Positions 26,788 through 35,015 of a DNA stretch of 37,356 bases are shown in pieces. Every line of letters begins with the position of its first letter. The stretch's first letter is position 1. A program made the translations under genes and the position numbers. The notes beneath the pieces were generated by a model that saw nothing but the letters and a program-made list of their open reading frames with translations, made no database searches and was not told the DNA's origin. The DNA is from Planctomycetales bacterium (GTDB lineage Bacteria > Planctomycetota > Planctomycetia > Planctomycetales > Planctomycetaceae): positions 1 to 37,356 of the forward strand of contig JACRIH010000091.1 in assembly GCA_016235885.1 (NCBI GenBank), given 5' to 3'.

Positions 26788-28311
26788 TCACTTGTTTTGA
26801 CCAGATCCGCTCGTCGCAGATGAAGCCGGAACCACAACGCCATCGCGTTCCGCCAGCCGTCTCGCTGTGCGAACTCCGGACGACAACGCTCCCTCCATCC
26901 AGCCGACGAACGCATAGCAGACGTGTTCACCGGCGAAGTGCATTCGGCGGTGGTGGCCTCGGTCGAGCAGCGGGCCAACGGTCGTCACTTGGCCTGGAGC
27001 CGGGAATGAATAGGTCCCCTTCGCCCACGGGTCGGAGACCCAATCGACGAAGCGGCCATTCACGATCGCCGCCCCCATGCCGGGGAACAGCCGATCTAAC
27101 TCCGCGCGAAAGCGAGCGGGACGTTCCTCGGCGGGCCAGCCTCGGCACTCGTCTGCCGCGCGACCACCAGCGAATGCCACGAGGGCGTGTTGCCCGTCGT
27201 CTCCCTGACCGGCCGATGTTTCCCACGTCATCTGCACCGAGCCGGTGGACATCGCATTCGGTTGACGTTGCAGGTCGCGCCAGATCGGCCGCTTGAGGAC
27301 CGCGAGGTATTTCGTGCTGGCCGCCAGCGGCACGACAAGTTGCGGAGGCAGCGTTGGATCGAACGCGATCTTGTTCCACGTCGTGGGAGGCACTGTGAGG
27401 ACCACGTCATCGAATTCCAACGACTTCCCATCCGCCAGACCGAGCGTGACTTTGTCTTGTCGAATGCGAATCGAATGCACGGGAGTGCGCAGCCGAATCG
27501 TTTCAGCGCCTCGTGTCTTAACCAGAGACGCCGCGAGCTTCTCGGCGAGTTGCTGCGTGCCGCCGACGCAGTGCAGCGTGTCGGTCTCGTCCCAAAACTT
27601 CTGGAGCCCCGCTCCCTTGATGATTGCGAGAATCCCCAGCAGGCTCTGCCACGCGGGAATCAACCCGTTGATCCCCGTCATCTGGATCGAAATCAGTTCC
27701 TTGACGCGCGGTTCAACGTCCAAACCAACGATCCAATCTTCGAGCGACTGTCGGTCGATCTGCCGGGCGTTGGGACTCTCCCACGGACGATACGCATGGA
27801 TCGGCATCGCGGCCGCGTTCAGTTTCTCCAGCGTCGCGCGAGTGTTTTTCCAAAGTTCTCGCGCGGCCTCGGGTTTCAGCACGTCATCACCGAGTTGAAT
27901 GACATCGGCCGCTTCCCACGGCATCTCGGTGAATCTCAGCCCGAACCGTTTGGCGTACGACATCCACGTCGGCTGGTTCGGCCCAACGAGTTCGCCGCCA
28001 CCCTCGACCGTCTTGCCGTCGATCAGATCTCGATACGTCAGCACGCGCCCACCGACGCGGTCGCGCGCTTCCAAAACCGTGACCCGATATCCAGCCATCG
28101 CCAATTCATCCGCACACGCCAGCCCGGCAAACCCCGCCCCGATGATCGCGATGTGCGGCAGATTCGCATCGGGCGCCGCGGCCTGTCCGTGTTCGAGGCT
28201 CATCAGCCCGCCCGCTGTCGCCAGCGCTGCTTTGAGCACGTCGCGCCGCGTCGGTGCCTCGGGCCATTCCGCAAACCGTCGTTGCAACAGTTGGTAGACC
28301 GGCATGAGCAT
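26788..28311 (-). CDS. Flavin monoamine oxidase family protein, probably Tat-exported
   Basis: A 507-aa FAD-dependent amine oxidase. The N terminus has a twin-arginine-like leader (TRRDVLKAALATAGGLMS, R22-R23). The FAD fold follows with GAGFAG (58-63), E81 at the end of the second strand and the RVGGR flavin motif (85-89). The C terminus has the FAD-closing pattern GEHVCYAFVGWMEGALSSG. Family members oxidise amines or amino acids to imines with release of H2O2; the substrate here is unknown. It begins 26 bp after the stop of aroA on the same strand, so the two are probably co-transcribed. AAGGA eight bases upstream supports the ATG at 28311. Confidence 0.88.
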   Translation of the reverse strand: MLMPVYQLLQRRFAEWPEAPTRRDVLKAALATAGGLMSLEHGQAAAPDANLPHIAIIGAGFAGLACADELAMAGYRVTVLEARDRVGGRVLTYRDLIDGKTVEGGGELVGPNQPTWMSYAKRFGLRFTEMPWEAADVIQLGDDVLKPEAARELWKNTRATLEKLNAAAMPIHAYRPWESPNARQIDRQSLEDWIVGLDVEPRVKELISIQMTGINGLIPAWQSLLGILAIIKGAGLQKFWDETDTLHCVGGTQQLAEKLAASLVKTRGAETIRLRTPVHSIRIRQDKVTLGLADGKSLEFDDVVLTVPPTTWNKIAFDPTLPPQLVVPLAASTKYLAVLKRPIWRDLQRQPNAMSTGSVQMTWETSAGQGDDGQHALVAFAGGRAADECRGWPAEERPARFRAELDRLFPGMGAAIVNGRFVDWVSDPWAKGTYSFPAPGQVTTVGPLLDRGHHRRMHFAGEHVCYAFVGWMEGALSSGVRTARRLAERDGVVVPASSATSGSGQNK

Positions 28312-28337
28312 GGCCGATTCCTTGATACGTGGGGTCG

Positions 28338-29630
28338 TCAGCTTGGCCGATCACCAGCGTCGCACAGCTTCTGCAAGTCGCGAAAGAACTCCGGGTACGT
28401 TTTCGACGTGCATTCCGGATTGGCGATGCGGATGCCCGGTGACCGCAGGCCGATCAGTGAAAAACTCATCGCCATGCGGTGGTCGTCGTAGGTTTGAATC
28501 GTCGCCGGTTGCGGGGCACCGGGATGAATCGTCAGGCCGTCGTCGTGCTCGTCCACGGTGATGCCCAGCCGGCGCAGTTCGGTCACGAGGGCGGTGATGC
28601 GGTCGGTTTCCTTGTGCCGGATGTGCGCCACGTTGCGAATGCGCGTGGGGCCGTCGGCGAAGGGGGCGACCGCCGCCAGAGTCTGCGCCGTGTCGCTGAT
28701 GGCTCCCATGTCGATGTCGATCCCCTTCAGCGGTCCGCCAGTGACCGTGACACTTCCCGATTGGAACAGCACGCGGCAGCCCATTTTTTCCAGGGCGTCG
28801 ACGAATTGCATGTCCCCCTGCAACGAGTGGCGAGTCAGACCAGCGACCGCGACCTTGCCGCCGGTGATCGCGGCGGCGGCGAAGAAGTAGCTGGCGGCCG
28901 AGGCGTCGGGTTCGATGTCATAGTTCGCCGCGCGATACGGCTGCGGGTGACAAACGTATCGCCCGCCGAGGTCGCTTTCGACTTGCACGTTGAACTGAGC
29001 CATCACACCGAGCGTCATGTCAATGTACGGTTCGGAGACGAGATTCCCTTCGAGCACGATTTCGACCGAACCCTTCGCCGCCGGCGCGGCCATGAGCAGG
29101 CCGCTCAGATACTGGCTCGAAATGTTTCCCTTCACGCGCGCCACGCCGCCGGTCAGCCCGGCCGCCTGGATCACGACCGGCGGGCAATTGGTGCCGAGTT
29201 CACAGGTGACATCCGCGCCGAGTTGCCGCAGTGCGGACACAAGTTCGCCGATCGGCCGCTCGCGCATCCGCGCGTTGCCGTCCAGTCGGTAGCGACCCGA
29301 ACCAAGGGCGCAGAACGCAGTCAGAAATCGAATGCTCGTCCCGCTGTTTTCCAGCCACAGTTCGGCGGATCGCGATGGGATCAGTCCGCCTTGACCCTGC
29401 ATGACGACGACGCTGGATTCCACATCGTGACGCACGTCCAACCCCAGCCGCTGCAGGCTGTCGATCATCACCCGCGTGTCCTGACTGTCCAGCACGCCGG
29501 TCAGTCGCGAACGGCCGTCAGCCAGTGCGGCGACGATCAACGCCCGGTTCGTCAGGCTCTTCGAGCCGGGCGGGCGAATCGTGCCGGAGACCGGCTTGGT
29601 GACAGGGGTGATTTCGATTGTGTTCGACAT
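28338..29630 (-). CDS. aroA: 3-phosphoshikimate 1-carboxyvinyltransferase (EPSP synthase)
   Basis: A 430-aa enzyme that joins shikimate-3-phosphate and phosphoenolpyruvate in the sixth step of the shikimate pathway. Landmarks are [13 protein letters not shown] (K24), the PEP loop [11 protein letters not shown] (93-103), the catalytic D313 in [10 protein letters not shown]340 in RHKETDR and R385 in [12 protein letters not shown]. All are intact and the length is normal. In the PEP loop the position of E. coli Pro101 is Phe102 here, which departs from the classical NAGTAMRPL motif. Cytosolic. Followed at 26 bp by the amine oxidase. A repeat-rich spacer lies upstream. Confidence 0.96.
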   Translation of the reverse strand: MSNTIEITPVTKPVSGTIRPPGSKSLTNRALIVAALADGRSRLTGVLDSQDTRVMIDSLQRLGLDVRHDVESSVVVMQGQGGLIPSRSAELWLENSGTSIRFLTAFCALGSGRYRLDGNARMRERPIGELVSALRQLGADVTCELGTNCPPVVIQAAGLTGGVARVKGNISSQYLSGLLMAAPAAKGSVEIVLEGNLVSEPYIDMTLGVMAQFNVQVESDLGGRYVCHPQPYRAANYDIEPDASAASYFFAAAAITGGKVAVAGLTRHSLQGDMQFVDALEKMGCRVLFQSGSVTVTGGPLKGIDIDMGAISDTAQTLAAVAPFADGPTRIRNVAHIRHKETDRITALVTELRRLGITVDEHDDGLTIHPGAPQPATIQTYDDHRMAMSFSLIGLRSPGIRIANPECTSKTYPEFFRDLQKLCDAGDRPS

Positions 29631-29659
29631 GTGGAAACGGGACGGGTTAAACGATCTGT

Positions 29660-29788
29660 CCCCTCTCCCCCCTTGGGGGAGAGGGTTAGGGTGAGGGGCA
29701 GTGCGCCCCCGGTTTGATTTTCAGTGAAGGCTTCAGAGACGTGCGCCCCTCACCCCCGACCCCTCTCCCCCTGCGGGGGCGAGGGGAG
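29660..29788. repeat. Composite palindromic element of C/G-tracts
   Basis: Two hairpins made of CCCTCTCCCC and GGGGGAGAGGG-type arms (29660-29685 and 29759-29786) are themselves inverted relative to each other around about 50 bp. Both outer arms contain CCCCTCACCC or its complement. The arrangement resembles a miniature inverted-repeat element. It fills the spacer between aroA and the DUF6807 gene and ends at the stop of the latter, so it could also terminate transcription. Confidence 0.65.
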
Positions 29789-29790
29789 TC

Positions 29791-30816
29791 TTACTTTTGC
29801 CCGGCCACGAAACTGTCGTACCGTTTTTGAATGGCCTCGCGGGATGGTGTCGCGCCGGCGGAGACGTTGACGCGGTACTTCATCATCAGCGGTTTTTCTG
29901 GTTCGAGCTTCGATTGAAAGAACGCGCCAAACCGGCCGTACGGACGCTCTGAATACCGCGACGGTTTCGGCAGCGCCGGGTCTTCAAAGTATTCGGCGTT
30001 GAACCGCGTGCCGTCCACTTCGTAGGTCATCGCCAGCCAGCCGAGGTTGATGTGGCCGTTGGGGTCTTTGCGATCGTCGACTTCAAACGCCTTCGGGTCT
30101 TCGGGGAATCCCGACGGGCGGACGTACCGAGCGGAATTCTTGTCCGCGACTTCCTGCGCCGCGCGGAATTGAAAGCCCGCGTGCTGGCGATCTCCATCCA
30201 GCGTGATGACACCCTTGCGGCTGTCGAGTTTCGTGGACCAGTCGATCTGCCAGCCGTAACCCGGAGCCGCGTCGGTCGCGTACTTCGACACCGAAATCGT
30301 TCGCGTTTCGACAACGATCAACTGATCCTTCTTGTCGATCCAGTGGATTTCAGTCGTCATGCTTCCTTGCTTGCCGTCGGCCGATTGGCTGACGATCTTG
30401 CTATGCCGCTGGCTGTCGAACGGGCCGACGGCTTTGAGGTTGATCCCGCAGTGCCAGAAGTCCGCGCTGCCACCTTCGTACGATGTTTTGTTCCACGCGG
30501 CGTACAGGCCGCGGTGATGCGGGAAGTGGCCGCCGGCTCCTTTGGTGATGAGCGTCCTCGTCCCCGGACCGAACACGTGGTGGAAGACTTTGTACGTTTC
30601 GTGGATTCTTTCCAGCGATGACGTGTCGTACGCGAACATGTAGCGGACGACAGGTTGGTCGCCGCAGACGAGGTCGGCCGTCCCGGATTTCTCATCGACT
30701 TTCCAGGAAAACCTGGCATCGTCGGCCCGGGCCGTGTCGATCGGCCCGACGGTCCAAGCGAATGCCACGGCGATGAGGCTGGCGAATCCGAACCAGTGGA
30801 ATGTGTTGCGTTGCAT
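29791..30816 (-). CDS. Exported DUF6807 (PmoA-like) family protein
   Basis: A 341-aa protein with a Sec signal peptide (hydrophobic residues about 9-24, likely cleavage after ARA at residue 31). The mature part has GTRTLITKGAGGHFPHHRGLY and FWHCG (each read in parts), followed by a beta-rich core with VVETRTISVS and AMTYE. These are features of the DUF6807 family, often annotated as methane-oxygenase PmoA although unrelated to particulate methane monooxygenase in function. The conserved His pair HHRG suggests a metal or sugar site. The role is unknown; relatives often sit near carbohydrate genes. The start at 30816 has AAGGAT at good spacing and gives the signal peptide; the longer frame to 30927 does not. 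Confidence 0.85.
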   Translation of the reverse strand: MQRNTFHWFGFASLIAVAFAWTVGPIDTARADDARFSWKVDEKSGTADLVCGDQPVVRYMFAYDTSSLERIHETYKVFHHVFGPGTRTLITKGAGGHFPHHRGLYAAWNKTSYEGGSADFWHCGINLKAVGPFDSQRHSKIVSQSADGKQGSMTTEIHWIDKKDQLIVVETRTISVSKYATDAAPGYGWQIDWSTKLDSRKGVITLDGDRQHAGFQFRAAQEVADKNSARYVRPSGFPEDPKAFEVDDRKDPNGHINLGWLAMTYEVDGTRFNAEYFEDPALPKPSRYSERPYGRFGAFFQSKLEPEKPLMMKYRVNVSAGATPSREAIQKRYDSFVAGQK

Positions 30817-30969
30817 GGTGGTGAATCCTTGTGCAGAGTCGATTCCGTATCGCCGCCCAATGCGTCCGAAGTCGGAATTCGCACGGCAGTTTAGCCGTCG
30901 TCCGCGCGGCATGCGAGCGAGCCACAAATCGTATCTCGACGACGCAGCCGAACCACAACTGAAAAAATC

Positions 30970-31058
30970 TTAGCCACGGATGAAACACGGACACGAGGCT
31001 GTGTGGTGCCGTTGCCAGACACAAATCCGTGTTTCATCCGTGTTTCATCCGTGGCTAA
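30970..31058. repeat. Perfect 22-bp inverted repeat with 11-bp tandem units
   Basis: The left arm 30970-30991 (TTAGCCACGGATGAAACACG plus GA) is exactly complementary to 31037-31058. On the right the 11-mer TCCGTGTTTCA occurs twice (31026-31036, 31037-31047), then TCCGTGGCTAA. A dispersed repeat of planctomycete spacers, lying between the divergent DUF6807 and M16 genes. Confidence 0.8.
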
Positions 31059-31164
31059 GAAAAATGCGGGCAGGACACAACAAGATGTTGTGACAAAGTG
31101 GTGCGAGTTGACTTCGGCTTCACGATTTCAATTCCCGGCACGGCCAGTACAATTCGACTCCAAC

Positions 31165-32412
31165 ATGACGGAGCAGGCGATACATCACCACACGTTTGCG
31201 AACGGACTCACCCTTGTCGTCGAGCCGATGGCCGACGTCCAGTCGGCCGCGTTTTCGCTGCTGATGCCAGCGGGGAGCATTTTCGATCCCCCCGGTGAAG
31301 AGGGAACCGCGGCGCTGCTGTCGGACCTCATCACGCGCGGGGCTGGCGAGCGGGACAGCGTCCAGTTGATGACGGACCTCGACAATCTCGGCTTGCAGCA
31401 TGGCGAGGGAGCCGGCCACAACTACCTCAATTTCAACGGGGCCACGCTCGCCGAACAACTGCCGACCGCGCTGCGAATCTACGCCGACATGGTCCAGCGG
31501 CCGCACTTGCCCGCCGAGGAATTCGAGCCGGCGCGGCTGGGTCTCGAACAATCGTTGCGGGCGATCGAAGACGAACCGCGACAGAAAATCCTGATCGAAC
31601 TGCGGCGGCGGTGCTACGACGCGCCGTGGGGTTTGCCCAACGAGGGGACGCTCGACGGGTTGAAGAACGTCACGGCGAAAAAAGTCCGCCAGCATTTCGA
31701 GCGCTGTTCTCGGCCGCGCGGAGCGATTCTTGGCGTGGCGGGCAAAGTTGAATTCAAGGCAATGGTCGAACTGGTTGGCGAAGTGTTCGGCGGCTGGAAG
31801 GAAAAGCCGGAGCCGACGTTTCAGACCGGACAGCGCGGCTCGCAGCGCGACCACATCACCCACGATTCGACTCAAACGCAGATCGGCATCGCGTACGAAA
31901 GCGTGCCGTATCGCGACCCCGATTACTACGCGGCGTGGGCCGCGGTGGGAGTGCTCAGCGGCGGCATGAGTTCGCGGCTGTTCACCTAGGTCCGCGAGAA
32001 ACGGGGCTTGTGCTATTCGGTACATGCGTCGTTGAACGGGTTCAAGGATCAGGGGCGCGTCCTGTGCTACGCGGGGACGACGAACGAGCGCGCTCAGGAA
32101 ACGCTCGACGTCACGCTCCGCGAACTCGTCCGCGTGGCGGAGGGGATCGGCGAGGACGAACTCGACCGCTGCAAGGCGCGGGCGAAGAGTTCGCTCATCA
32201 TGGCCCAGGAATCCAGTTCGTCGCGGGCGACATCGATCACGCGCGATTGGTATCACCTGGGCCGCGTCACCACACTCGACGAGGTCCGCCAGCAAATCGA
32301 ATCGCTCACAGTGGCCAGTGTGCTGGATCACGTTCACAAATACCCGGCCCGCAACTTCACGGTCCTCACCCTCGGCCCGAAGGCATTGGAGGTGTCGCGT
32401 GATCTTTCATGA
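31165..32412 (+). pseudogene. M16 peptidase subunit 1 (R/Y-pair subunit), interrupted by an in-frame TAG
   Basis: A 416-codon frame with a single TAG at codon 275 (31987-31989). Both sides are well conserved M16B sequence: before it VLSGGMSSRLFT, after it VREKRGLCYSVHASL. The likely ancestral codon is CAG or GAG. The N-terminal half lacks the HxxEH zinc motif (GTAALLSDLITRG in its place), so this is the partner subunit that supplies the R/Y pair (R277 and Y284). Both residues lie after the stop, so a truncated product would lack them. TAG ends other genes here (cls, csp, the M16 zinc subunit), so reassignment is unlikely. Possibilities are a recent nonsense mutation, a sequencing error, suppression or readthrough. 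The reading continues in frame to 32412 and overlaps the next gene. The ATG at 31165 lacks a clear Shine-Dalgarno. Confidence 0.85.
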
Positions 32413-33625
32413 AACCCGCCTCGACAACGGCTTGCAGATCGTCGGCGAAGAATCGCCGCACGCGCACAGTGTCGCGCTGGGGTTCTTTGTTCGCACGGGT
32501 GCCCGAGACGAAACTGATGCGATTTCCGGCGTGAGCCATTTCCTCGAACACATGGTGTTCAAGGGGACGGATCGGCACTCGCCCGAAGATGTCAACCGCG
32601 TGTTTGACGAAGTCGGAGCGAAGTACAACGCGTCGACTGGCGAAGAGACGACGCTGTTCTATGCCGCCGTGCTCCCCGAGTACCTCGCTCAGACGTGTGA
32701 CCTGCTGGCCGACATCCTGCGGCCGGCTCTGCGTGACGACGATTTCACGATGGAGAAGAAAGTCATCCTCGAAGAGATCGGGATGTACGATGACCAGCCC
32801 ACGTTCGTCGTGTTCGAGCGCATCATGCAAATGCACTACGCGGGTCACCCGCTGGGGCGCAGCATTCTGGGGACGAACGAGAGCGTCACCGCGCTGACCG
32901 GCGACCAGATGCGGGCCTACCACCGCGATCGGTATCTCGCCGGCAACATCACGCTGGCCGTGGCGGGCAAGTTTGATTGGGACGAAGTCGTCGCGCTGGC
33001 GAGACAATACTGCGACCACTGGCCGGCCGGATCGTGCTCGCGAGCCACTCCGCCAGCACAGCCGCCCGGCGGGATGGAAGTCATCACGAAGGCCACCAGT
33101 CAGCAGCAGCACCTGATGCAGATGGCTCCCGCCCCGTCGGCTCAAGATCCGTTGCGGTACGCGGCCGAACTGCTCACGGTGATCGTGGGGGATGAAACCG
33201 GCAGCCGCATCTTCTGGCAACTGGTCGATCCGGGGCATGTCGAAACGGCGGAGCTGGGGTACAACGAATTCGACGGCACCGGTTCGTACCTAGCTCACCT
33301 GAGCTGCACGCCCGAAGAAACGGCCGCCAACGTGCGCCGCATGCAGGCGATCTACGACGACATCAACTCCCACGGCGTCACCGAGCAGGAGTTGTCGCAG
33401 GCGAAGAACAAAGTGTCGTCGCGGATCGTCCTCCGCAGCGAACGCCCGATGGGCCGGCTGGCGTCACTCGGTCACAATTGGATCTCCCGCCACGAATACC
33501 GCACCGTTGACGACGATCTGGCCACGCTGCGCAGCATCACCACCGCCGACATCCGCCGCCTGCTGGATGCGTACCCGCTGCGTCCCGTGACGCAAGCGAC
33601 CGTTGGGCCGCTGACGTCGCTGTAG
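32399..33625 (+). CDS. M16 family zinc metallopeptidase, zinc-binding subunit
   Basis: A 408-aa protein with the inverted zinc motif HFLEH (H47, E50, H51) and the third ligand E126 in [11 protein letters not shown], at the usual distance. The C-terminal half has TGSRIFWQL but lacks the R/Y pair of single-chain M16 enzymes. It therefore probably needs the preceding subunit to complete the active site, as in known two-chain M16B peptidases. I place the start at GTG 32399 because GGAGG sits six bases upstream and the sequence [15 protein letters not shown] matches the family. The gene overlaps the previous one by 14 nt, indicating translational coupling. No signal peptide is visible, so it is probably cytoplasmic or periplasm-associated by an unseen route. 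Confidence 0.92.
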   Translation: MIFHETRLDNGLQIVGEESPHAHSVALGFFVRTGARDETDAISGVSHFLEHMVFKGTDRHSPEDVNRVFDEVGAKYNASTGEETTLFYAAVLPEYLAQTCDLLADILRPALRDDDFTMEKKVILEEIGMYDDQPTFVVFERIMQMHYAGHPLGRSILGTNESVTALTGDQMRAYHRDRYLAGNITLAVAGKFDWDEVVALARQYCDHWPAGSCSRATPPAQPPGGMEVITKATSQQQHLMQMAPAPSAQDPLRYAAELLTVIVGDETGSRIFWQLVDPGHVETAELGYNEFDGTGSYLAHLSCTPEETAANVRRMQAIYDDINSHGVTEQELSQAKNKVSSRIVLRSERPMGRLASLGHNWISRHEYRTVDDDLATLRSITTADIRRLLDAYPLRPVTQATVGPLTSL

Positions 33626-33685
33626 GTTGGGCTTTCAGCCCGACCGGTAGTCCGTGAGATTGTCAGGCTGGAAAGCCTGACCTAC
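33622..33685. repeat. Dispersed palindrome GTAGGTTGGGCTTTCAGCCC...GGCTGGAAAGCCTGACCTAC
   Basis: Two imperfectly complementary arms frame about 16 bp. Each arm is itself a small hairpin (GGGCTTTCAGCCC; CAGGCTGGAAAGCCTG). The left arm starts inside the last codons of the M16 gene and supplies its TAG stop. Confidence 0.7.
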
Positions 33686-33699
33686 GAGGTGATCGGTCG

Positions 33700-34974
33700 A
33701 TGCCACAGCAACACGCCAACAACTGGAAGTGGTGGGTCTGCGGACTGCTGTTGCTGGCGTCGGCGATCAACTACATGGATCGACAGACGCTGGCGAACGC
33801 ATCGGTCCGGATCACGAACGAGTTTGAACTGAGCGAGGAGCAATACGGCACGCTCGAATTGGGATTCGGTTGGGCGTTCGCGGTGGGAGCACTGATCTTC
33901 GGGTTCACATCGGACTACGTCAGCGTGCGGTGGCTGTATCCGACCGTGCTGCTGCTCTGGTCATTGATGGGAATCGCCACCGGAAAGGCTGATTCGTACG
34001 AGTGGCTACTGATCTGCCGGACCGGACTGGGCTTCTTCGAAGCCGGCCATTGGCCCTGCGCGCTGAAGACGACTCAGCGGTTGTTGTCTCGCCAGGAACG
34101 GACGCTCGGCAACAGTGTGTTGCAGAGCGGCACGTCGATTGGAGCGATCATCACCCCGCTCGTGATGCGAGCCATGTTGACCGACGCGGCGGGAAGCTGG
34201 CGGTTGCCATTTCAAATCGTCGGGGCGGTGGGCTTGGCGTGGATCGGAGTGTGGTTCTGGATTTGCACGCGTGACGCCTGGGCCGCCTCGGAATTGACCG
34301 CCTCGAACGATTCCACGATGGAAGCGCCGGGAGAGTCGCGGTCTCTCGGTGAGATCGTCTTTTCGAGGCGGTTTCTCGTGCTGCTGATCGTCGTGGTTGG
34401 AATCAACGCCTGCTGGCACCTGTTCCGCGTGTGGCTGCCGAAGTTCCTCCAGCAAGGGCGCGGCTACACGGAAGAGGCATCGCTGTACTTCAACTCGGCG
34501 TACTACGTGGCGACGGACGTGGGCTGCATCGCAGCGGGAGCGGCCACGTTCTGGCTGGCCCGTCGCGGCTTGACCGTCCACAGCGCTCGCGTGACCGTGT
34601 TCCTCGTGTGCGGAGCAATGACCGCGCTGAGCACGATCGCCATCCTGCTTCCTGCCAGCCCAATCATGCTCGTCATCCTGCTGCTGGTCGCGATGGGGAG
34701 CCTCGGCCTGTTCCCGTGCTACTACTCGTTCAGTCAGGAACTGACCGTTCGGCATCAGGGAAAAGTGACCGGCCTGCTCGGCACGTGCGCGTGGGCCACG
34801 TCATCTCCCCTGCACAAGTATTTCGGCCGACTGGTCGATCAAACCGGTTCGTACGATCTGGGGATGATCGTCGTCAGTTGGCTGCCGTTGCTGGTGGGCC
34901 TCGTGTTGCTCGTCGCCTGGGGGCACGCCCCTGACGAGCGAGCGGCAGTCGTCGCGCCAGCAGAGGCGACATGA
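33700..34974 (+). CDS. MFS transporter, anion:cation symporter (ACS)-like
   Basis: A 424-aa membrane protein with about twelve hydrophobic segments. NYMDRQTLANA sits at the first helix, as in hexuronate/ACS-family carriers, and FTSDYVSVR follows the second. A charged loop in the middle (residues about 200-215) separates two six-helix halves. ACS relatives carry hexuronates, glucarate or other organic anions with protons; the substrate here cannot be set. AGGTGA eight bases upstream supports the start at 33700. It follows the M16 genes on the same strand after a repeat-filled 74-bp gap and converges on the next gene with 41 bp between. Confidence 0.88.
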   Translation: MPQQHANNWKWWVCGLLLLASAINYMDRQTLANASVRITNEFELSEEQYGTLELGFGWAFAVGALIFGFTSDYVSVRWLYPTVLLLWSLMGIATGKADSYEWLLICRTGLGFFEAGHWPCALKTTQRLLSRQERTLGNSVLQSGTSIGAIITPLVMRAMLTDAAGSWRLPFQIVGAVGLAWIGVWFWICTRDAWAASELTASNDSTMEAPGESRSLGEIVFSRRFLVLLIVVVGINACWHLFRVWLPKFLQQGRGYTEEASLYFNSAYYVATDVGCIAAGAATFWLARRGLTVHSARVTVFLVCGAMTALSTIAILLPASPIMLVILLLVAMGSLGLFPCYYSFSQELTVRHQGKVTGLLGTCAWATSSPLHKYFGRLVDQTGSYDLGMIVVSWLPLLVGLVLLVAWGHAPDERAAVVAPAEAT

Positions 34975-35015
34975 AATCCCGGTGGATCTACTCCGATTCG
35001 AGGACGGTCCCAATC

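Noticed and set aside
31003-31164. N-terminal extension of the first M16 subunit
   Set aside because: The extension translates the palindromic repeat at 31026-31058; the family N terminus matches the start at 31165.
31165-32412. TAG as a reassigned sense codon
   Set aside because: TAG is the normal stop of cls (25580), the cold-shock gene (26078) and the M16 zinc subunit (33625) in this window.
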